Assembly: GCA_031553655.1 (NCBI GenBank)
Contig: JAVBLG010000032.1
Location: 1 to 64,000 of the forward strand
DNA: 64,000 nucleotides
Direction: 5' to 3'
Source: JAVBLG01 sp031553655
GTDB taxonomy: Bacteria; Desulfobacterota; Desulfovibrionia; Desulfovibrionales; Desulfovibrionaceae
The notes beneath the pieces are model-generated. The model made no database searches, was not told the origin of the DNA, and worked only from the letters and a program-made list of their open reading frames with translations. Position 1 is the stretch's first letter, and every line of letters starts with the position of its first letter. The position numbers and the translations under genes were made by a program. Positions 59,120 through 64,000 of the stretch are shown here, piece by piece.

Positions 59120-60212
59120 CGGTCACGCCATGGGGCGAAAGCACTATCTGCCAGGTATACATGTTGCGGCTGCGAAAAGCGCCCGCGCAACTTCGCAGGT
59201 AATAGGCGAACATGCGTCTGAAACGCTCGCCGCATTGGAAGCGCTCTTCACGATAGCCTCTTTCGAAGTTGCCGTGCCAGGCTATGGCGGTTTTGTCGTA
59301 GTCGAGGCCGAAGTTGTGCCAGTCTTCCAGCACGAATTTTCCGGCCGCGCTTTCGGTTATTTGTCTGGCCGACGGCAGCAGGGAGTTGGGAAAAATATAT
59401 TTTTCCAGCCAGGGGTCGGAACCGTAATTTTTTCCGCCCAGCCCGCCGATGGTGTGCAGCAGAAAAATACCTTCCGGCTTCAGGCAGTTTTTTACCGTGT
59501 TGAAAAAAATTTCATAATTGCGCGGTCCCACATGCTCGAACATGCCCACCGACACCACGCGATCCCACTTGCCTGACAGTGCGCGGTAATCCCGCAATTC
59601 GTATTTTACCGGGAGATCTCCCGCATTTTCGCGGGCTTGGTTCACTTGATCCGTGGACACGCTTATGCCGGTAACGCTTACCCCGGAGCGTTCGGCCAGG
59701 TAGCGAGCCAGGCCACCCCAGCCACAGCCTATATCCAGCACGCGCATACCCGGCTCAAGCTTGAGCTTTTTACGGATAAGTTCCATTTTCGCCAGTTGCG
59801 CGTCATTAAGATTGTCGGATTCTTTCCAATAACCGCAACTATATTGCATGTAGGGATCGAGCATGGCCTTGAAGACAGCCTGATCCGCATTGTAATGACG
59901 TTCGGCCACAATGGGAGCGCGGGCCGCGCCCTGCAGGTTGATCATGCTCATAACGGCCCGGTGCAGCACGGAGTATATATTTTTGCGTAATTTATATTCC
60001 AGATGCGCCTGCAAGGCTTTGTTGACCATTTCATCAATGCGCTCGCAATCCCACCATCCCAGCATGTAAGATTCGCCAAGACCGAGAGTGCCTTTACGCA
60101 TAATCAGGTCGCAGGCCCGCTCGTCGTTAAGGCGCATATCCCACGGCCGGTCACCGTTGAGGCGGATGTCGGCCTTTTGCGCCATATTTTTTAAAATGTT
60201 TTTGGCTTTCAT
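59097..60212 (-). CDS. cfa: Cyclopropane-fatty-acyl-phospholipid synthase
   Basis: Cfa methylenates the double bond of unsaturated phospholipid acyl chains with S-adenosylmethionine, hardening the membrane against stress. The 371-residue protein matches the family length: an N-terminal lipid-binding region (about 1-120, with RKGTLGLGESYMLGWWDCER), QYSCGYWKESDNLNDAQ near residue 122, the SAM-binding VLDIGCGWGGLARYLAE near 158 and GMFEHVGPRNYEIFF near 223, then HNFGLDYDKTAIAWH near 317, which includes acyl-binding residues. AGGGG stands shortly before the ATG. It is transcribed on the minus strand with a terminator of dapL upstream, so it probably has its own promoter. The 3' end takes part in the inverted duplication. 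Confidence 0.94.
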   Translation of the reverse strand: MKAKNILKNMAQKADIRLNGDRPWDMRLNDERACDLIMRKGTLGLGESYMLGWWDCERIDEMVNKALQAHLEYKLRKNIYSVLHRAVMSMINLQGAARAPIVAERHYNADQAVFKAMLDPYMQYSCGYWKESDNLNDAQLAKMELIRKKLKLEPGMRVLDIGCGWGGLARYLAERSGVSVTGISVSTDQVNQARENAGDLPVKYELRDYRALSGKWDRVVSVGMFEHVGPRNYEIFFNTVKNCLKPEGIFLLHTIGGLGGKNYGSDPWLEKYIFPNSLLPSARQITESAAGKFVLEDWHNFGLDYDKTAIAWHGNFERGYREERFQCGERFRRMFAYYLRSCAGAFRSRNMYTWQIVLSPHGVTEGYESVR

Positions 60213-60234
60213 TTTATACCCCTTCGTTGAGCCA

Positions 60235-60270
60235 TAAAAATAAAAAAGGCGCTATCCAATGGATAACGCC
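60235..60270 (-). terminator. dapL terminator
   Basis: GGCGCTATCC (60248-60257) pairs with GGATAACGCC (60261-60270), one mismatch, and on the minus strand is followed by TTTTTTATTTTTAT. It lies 35 bases after the dapL stop. Confidence 0.88.
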
Positions 60271-60304
60271 AAGGTTAATGCGAGGTAAAATTAGCAGGCA
60301 ATTA

Positions 60305-61615
60305 TTACAGACAGTCCTTTATTCTCTCCAGCCCTTCTCTGGTGTCCACCGGGTCTCCAAAGCCGGTGAGCCGGAAATAGCCTTCGCCACTGGGGCCGAA
60401 GCCCGCTCCTGGTGTTCCCACCACCCCGGCCTTGCGCAGCAGCATGTCGAAAAAGCTCCAGGAGTCCATGTCCTCAGGGGTTTTCAGCCATACATAGGGC
60501 GCGTTTATGTCGCCGTTGTTGCCGTTTGTTTTTGCGTAGTTGCCTTTAACTGTTGTCCCAAGCTCATTCTGAGGCCGGCCGCGTTTTTCTCCCCCGGCAA
60601 CAGTGAAGCCGAGATTGATAAATGTATCGCGTATCAGTTTGGCATTGTCCAGATACCCTTGCAGAACAGCCTTTATTTCGGCCTGGCCTTGAGCGGTGTG
60701 GGTGGCGGCTGCGGCACGCTGAACTATGTAGGGGCAACCGTTATATTTGGTGGTCTGGCGGCGCAACCACAGATCGCGTAGCGCTGTTTCGCGACCGTCC
60801 GGGGTTATGCCGCGCACGCTTTTGGGCACCACGGTAAATCCGCAGCGCAACCCGGTGAACCCGGCTGTTTTGGAATAGCTGCGAAATTCAACGGCCACTT
60901 CCCTGGCCCCTTCTATTTCATAGATGCTGTGCGGAATATGCGGGCTGGTGATGAAAGCCTCGTAAGCCGCGTCAAAAAAGATCACAGCCTTGTTTTGTTG
61001 GGCGTATTCCACCCATTGGGCCAGTTGCTCTCTGGTGAGTACAGTGCCGGTGGGATTGTTGGGGTAGCATAAATATATAAGGTTGGGTTTGCCTGTGTGC
61101 GCATCGGGCAGGGCGGGCACAAAGCCGTTTTCCGCTGTGCAGGGCAGATAGATTATACGGTCGAAGCTTTCTCCGACGTATTTCCCGCCGCGTCCGGCCA
61201 TGACATTGGAGTCCACATAAACCGGATACACCGGGTCGGTCACGGCCACGCGGCTGTTTGTGGAGAACAATTCCTGAAAATTGCCGAGATCGCACTTGGC
61301 CCCGTCGCTGATAAAAATTTCGTCGATTTCAATGCCAAGCCCGGTGTAGGCCGATTCGACTACGGCTTCGCGCAGGAAGTCGTAGCCTTGTTCCGGCCCG
61401 TAGCCGCGAAAGCCTCTTTTGGAACCCTGTTCGGCTACGGCTTCGTGCAGAGCGGCCAACACGGAAGGCGTTAATGGGCTGGTAACGTCGCCTATGCCCA
61501 GACGGATCAATTTTTTTGCGGGATTGGCGGCCGTGTAAGCGGCCACGCGCGCGGCCACCTCGGAAAATAGGTAGCTTCCGGGCAGATCGAGATAGTTGGC
61601 ATTAATTTGAGCCAT
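60305..61615 (-). CDS. dapL: LL-diaminopimelate aminotransferase
   Basis: DapL converts tetrahydrodipicolinate directly to LL-diaminopimelate, bypassing three enzymes of the succinylase pathway, for lysine and peptidoglycan. The 436-residue PLP enzyme shows IRLGIGDVTSPLTP near residue 37, the GYGPEQGYDFLREAV segment near 72, ISDGAKCDLGNFQELF near 102, YLCYPNNPTGT near 180 and the PLP Lys in SYSKTAGFTGLRCGF near 243. It groups with the bacterial DapL type seen in Desulfovibrio and relatives. A 35-residue insertion-like stretch near residue 350 (GGEKRGRPQNELGTTVKGN) is longer than in short homologues. It overlaps dapF by 14 bases, so the two are coupled in a lysine unit. Confidence 0.93.
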   Translation of the reverse strand: MAQINANYLDLPGSYLFSEVAARVAAYTAANPAKKLIRLGIGDVTSPLTPSVLAALHEAVAEQGSKRGFRGYGPEQGYDFLREAVVESAYTGLGIEIDEIFISDGAKCDLGNFQELFSTNSRVAVTDPVYPVYVDSNVMAGRGGKYVGESFDRIIYLPCTAENGFVPALPDAHTGKPNLIYLCYPNNPTGTVLTREQLAQWVEYAQQNKAVIFFDAAYEAFITSPHIPHSIYEIEGAREVAVEFRSYSKTAGFTGLRCGFTVVPKSVRGITPDGRETALRDLWLRRQTTKYNGCPYIVQRAAAATHTAQGQAEIKAVLQGYLDNAKLIRDTFINLGFTVAGGEKRGRPQNELGTTVKGNYAKTNGNNGDINAPYVWLKTPEDMDSWSFFDMLLRKAGVVGTPGAGFGPSGEGYFRLTGFGDPVDTREGLERIKDCL

Positions 61616-62477
61616 AAAAGTATTCTCCCTTGAAAACGGTCGCGGCCGGGCCGGTCATGTAGATTTTGCCGTAGGTGTGCCATTCGATATCCAGTTCGCC
61701 GCCGCGCAGCATAATTACGGCGGAACGTTCCGCAAGGCCCATGCGGTTACAGGCGGCCAATGTGGCGCAGGCTCCGGTGCCGCAAGCCATGGTTTCGCCT
61801 GATCCACGCTCCCATACGCGCATTTTTATGCGGCCCGGTTCCAGAATCTGCGCGAATTCCGTATTTATGCGCCGTGGAAAAAGCGGATGATGCTCGAAAA
61901 GCGGCCCGATGGCGGCCAGATCCAGCGCTGCGACATCAGGCACTGGCACCACCAGATGAGGGTTGCCCATGGATACCGCTGTGGCAACAAATTTTTGTCC
62001 GGCCACTGTTATTTCCCGATTGATAAAGTTTTCTTCGGGCACAGACACAGGTATTTCGACCGCCTCGAATACCGGTTCGCCCATGTCCACGCGCACTCGC
62101 GAAACCCGGCCGTTTTCCGTAAAAAGCTTTAGGCAGCGTATTCCAGCCAGGGTTTCCAGCGTAAATTCTATATGTTGCAAATATCCGGCATCAAAGAGAT
62201 ATTGGGCCACGCAACGGCTGGCATTGCCGCACATTTCCGCTTCGGAGCCGTCGGCGTTAAAAATACGCATCCTGAAATCAGCCTTGGACGAAGCTCCGAT
62301 CAGCACCAACCCGTCCGCGCCGATACCGAAGTGGCGGTCGCTGACTTTTATAGCCAAACGGGCGGGGTCGGGCACGGGCCGCGCGAATTCTTCCATATAT
62401 ACATAATCGTTGCCTAATCCCTGCATCTTGGTGAAGGGGAGGGTAGCGTTTTTACTGATTGGTGTTGCGGTGTTCAT
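61602..62477 (-). CDS. dapF: Diaminopimelate epimerase
   Basis: DapF interconverts LL- and meso-diaminopimelate by a two-base mechanism, feeding peptidoglycan and lysine. The 291-residue protein has the two catalytic Cys in EMCGNASRC near residue 95 and ACGTGACAT near 235, plus the start motif TKMQGLGNDYVYME and DRHFGIGADGLVLI. The symmetrical fold has two similar halves. The start at 62477 was chosen because AGGAAA precedes it and the family begins close by; a longer frame to 62594 lies in the glutamate synthase gene. It overlaps that gene by 26 bases and dapL by 14, a compact operon. Confidence 0.94.
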   Translation of the reverse strand: MNTATPISKNATLPFTKMQGLGNDYVYMEEFARPVPDPARLAIKVSDRHFGIGADGLVLIGASSKADFRMRIFNADGSEAEMCGNASRCVAQYLFDAGYLQHIEFTLETLAGIRCLKLFTENGRVSRVRVDMGEPVFEAVEIPVSVPEENFINREITVAGQKFVATAVSMGNPHLVVPVPDVAALDLAAIGPLFEHHPLFPRRINTEFAQILEPGRIKMRVWERGSGETMACGTGACATLAACNRMGLAERSAVIMLRGGELDIEWHTYGKIYMTGPAATVFKGEYFYGSN

Positions 62478-64000
62478 CAAAATTTCCTTTGTTTTCGCGT
62501 CCGTAATCCGAATACACTTCTTCGGTAGCGGAAACGCTCTCCACATGTGCCCCTTCATTGGCTTTGAGCCGCTCAAGGGCGCGGCGGTATTCAATGGGCG
62601 TAATTTTCAAGAAAAGCGGCAGAGATGCCCGCCAGTCTTCCAATATAATTCTGGCCAACTCGCTTCCGGTATGGCGGTAGTGGCGGCTTAAAAGCGAGCG
62701 TAGCAGAACAACGTCTTCCTTGCGCCACACGCTTTCCAGATTCACTCCGTCCATATTGCATCTGTTGAGGAAAAGCTCGCTGCGATCATAAACATAGGCC
62801 TCGCCGCCGCTCATTCCGGCGGCGAAATTGTACCCGGTCGGCCCAAGCACCACCACGATGCCGCCGGTCATGTATTCGCAGGCATGATCGCCCACGCCCT
62901 CAACAACGGCCGAAGCCCCACTGTTGCGCACGGCAAAGCGTTCTCCGGCCGAACCGGAAAAATAGGCTTCGCCGCTTATGGCTCCATAAAGGGCTACATT
63001 GCCGACGGCGGTATGCCCGGCTTCCATCCCTCTGGCCGCGCCGCGCGGCGGAGCCACGGCCAGAACGCCGCCGGAAAGCCCCTTGCCCGCGTAATCATTG
63101 GCTTCGCCATTGATATGCAGGCGGATGCCGCGCATCAGAAAGGCCCCGGCGCTCTGTCCGGCCGTGCCGGTAAGGTCTATTTCAATACTGCCGGGCGTAA
63201 GCCCCCGTTCGCCGTGCAGACGGGCTATTTCGCCCGAAAGGCGGGCGCATATGGCCCTGTCGTCATTGTGGATCAGTGCGGCAAAGCGTGCCGTGCGCCC
63301 TTCACGCGCTGCTGGCAGCACCACTTCAAGCATGGCCCGATCCAAAGGGGAATCGGGCCTTGGCTCGCAGGGGCGCAGTCGCGGCGGGTAGAATGCGGCG
63401 GATTGTGCCGGAGCAGGGAGAAAGGAAGCTCCCTGCCCGCGCCGGTTGGGGACGTGGTAGAAATAAGCCAGCAATGGGGACAGGTCCAGCGAAGCGGATC
63501 TGTCGAGATTTATGTCCGAAAGCGTTTTTTGACTTGGGGCCGTATCGGCTTGGCCACTTTGCGCCGCGCGTAAAAGATCGGCGCGGCCCACAAGCTCTTT
63601 CACGCTCCGCAGGCCAAGGGCGGCCATATATTCGCGCAAATCACGGGCCATAAAGCGCAGATAGCGTTCCACATGTTCGGGCTTGCCTCCAAAGCGCTCC
63701 CGCAGTTCCGGATCTTGCGCGGCCACGCCCGCTGGACAGGTGCCTTTGTGGCAGATGCGCAGCATGCAGCAACCCAGAGCCACCAACAGGCCGGTGCCGA
63801 AGCCGAATTCTTCCGCACCCAGCATGGCGGCTACGGCCAGATCGCGTCCAGTGCGCAATTGTCCGTCGGTTTGCAGAATTATACGTTCGCGCAGTCCGTT
63901 GGCCGTGAGCGTTTGATGAACTTCGGCCAGGCCCAGTTCCCAGGGCAGGCCTACATGGCTTATGGCCGTGCGCGGCGAGGCTCCGGTTCCGCCGTCATGC
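62452..64000 (-). CDS. gltB: Glutamate synthase large subunit, C-terminal part (5' end outside window)
   Basis: About the last 515 residues of a glutamate synthase (GOGAT) are present; the gene continues beyond the right edge. The FMN and 2-oxoglutarate-binding barrel is represented by HDGGTGASPRTAISHVGLPW and TDGQLRTGRDLAVAAMLGAEE; the 3Fe-4S cluster Cys are in GCCMLRICHKGTCPAGVA. The C-terminal GXGXG beta-helix domain (about 250 residues, with SGGVLAVAPPRGAARG, TGGIVVVLGPTGYNFAAGMS and similar Gly-rich repeats) follows. No N-terminal amidotransferase part is visible, so it could be either a full GltB or the split archaeal-type form. It forms a unit with dapF downstream. Confident as GOGAT, less so on which subunit type. 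Confidence 0.9.
   Translation of the reverse strand, partial: HDGGTGASPRTAISHVGLPWELGLAEVHQTLTANGLRERIILQTDGQLRTGRDLAVAAMLGAEEFGFGTGLLVALGCCMLRICHKGTCPAGVAAQDPELRERFGGKPEHVERYLRFMARDLREYMAALGLRSVKELVGRADLLRAAQSGQADTAPSQKTLSDINLDRSASLDLSPLLAYFYHVPNRRGQGASFLPAPAQSAAFYPPRLRPCEPRPDSPLDRAMLEVVLPAAREGRTARFAALIHNDDRAICARLSGEIARLHGERGLTPGSIEIDLTGTAGQSAGAFLMRGIRLHINGEANDYAGKGLSGGVLAVAPPRGAARGMEAGHTAVGNVALYGAISGEAYFSGSAGERFAVRNSGASAVVEGVGDHACEYMTGGIVVVLGPTGYNFAAGMSGGEAYVYDRSELFLNRCNMDGVNLESVWRKEDVVLLRSLLSRHYRHTGSELARIILEDWRASLPLFLKITPIEYRRALERLKANEGAHVESVSATEEVYSDYGRENKGNFDEHRNTNQ

Overview
The window looks like chromosome of a sulfate/sulfite-reducing delta-proteobacterium of the Desulfovibrionaceae (Desulfovibrio/Bilophila-like). 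Reasons: the early aromatic pathway uses the ADH synthase / dehydroquinate synthase II route, followed by pheA-aroA-tyrA and a full trp operon; lysine is made through DapL; HypF, a sigma-54-type flagellin promoter, Cache-type sensors and a glutamate-synthase module are present. The genus cannot be fixed from the sequence alone. Most of the window is dense, GC-rich core genome on both strands. I saw no insertion sequence, prophage, rRNA operon or CRISPR array.

Layout. 1-363: 3' end of groEL with a strong terminator. 570-929: an unrecognised small gene. 1020-3561 (-): WbaP-type sugar-phosphate transferase and a PP-loop tRNA-thiolase-like protein. 3898-3974 (-): tRNA-Asp. 4048-4875 (-): alpha/beta hydrolase. 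4895-11938 (+): trp operon with promoter, leader peptide, attenuator, trpE, a trpG-trpD fusion, trpC, trpF, trpB, trpA. 12082-14162 (+): lipoprotein and polysaccharide-export protein. 14170-20038 (-): LysR regulator and a glyoxylate module (gcl, glxR, hyi, iclR) with three matching palindromes that are good IclR operator candidates. 20242-21717 (-): flagellin. 21942-27217 (+): YhaO/YhaN (SbcDC-like) pair. 27687-29831 (+): chemoreceptor. 29896-35340 (+): aromatic operon with its own Phe/Tyr/Trp-rich leader peptide and attenuator, then DUF401 and Bax-inhibitor-1 membrane proteins. 37785-44822 (+): rnr, murJ, an RluA-type synthase, prmA, a glycosyltransferase. 44852-46919 (-): an AT-richer ATPase plus HNH pair resembling the Septu (PtuAB) defence system. 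46962-49810 (-): TrkH/TrkA. 49866-54799 (-): hybrid histidine kinase, acyl-CoA synthetase, cupin-HTH regulator. 54974-58256 (+): hypF and a YgjP-like metallopeptidase. 58309-64000 (-): a DUF4160/DUF2442-HTH pair, cfa, dapL, dapF and the C-terminal part of a glutamate synthase.

The genes work together in a few clear modules. The aro and trp operons together run from aspartate semialdehyde and a sugar precursor toward Phe, Tyr and Trp (the middle shikimate steps lie elsewhere), and each operon appears to be tuned by ribosome-mediated attenuation with a leader peptide matched to its products. The gcl-glxR-hyi set turns glyoxylate into D-glycerate under a local IclR protein. dapL-dapF supply meso-diaminopimelate. 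The most unusual material is non-coding: the two attenuators, a 44-bp dispersed hairpin repeat with a CRISPR-like GTGGATTGAAAC end in front of three genes, and a second dispersed element at the 3' ends of two genes. The Septu-like pair, whose HNH motif has Asn where the catalytic His is expected, is the most interesting protein-coding locus.
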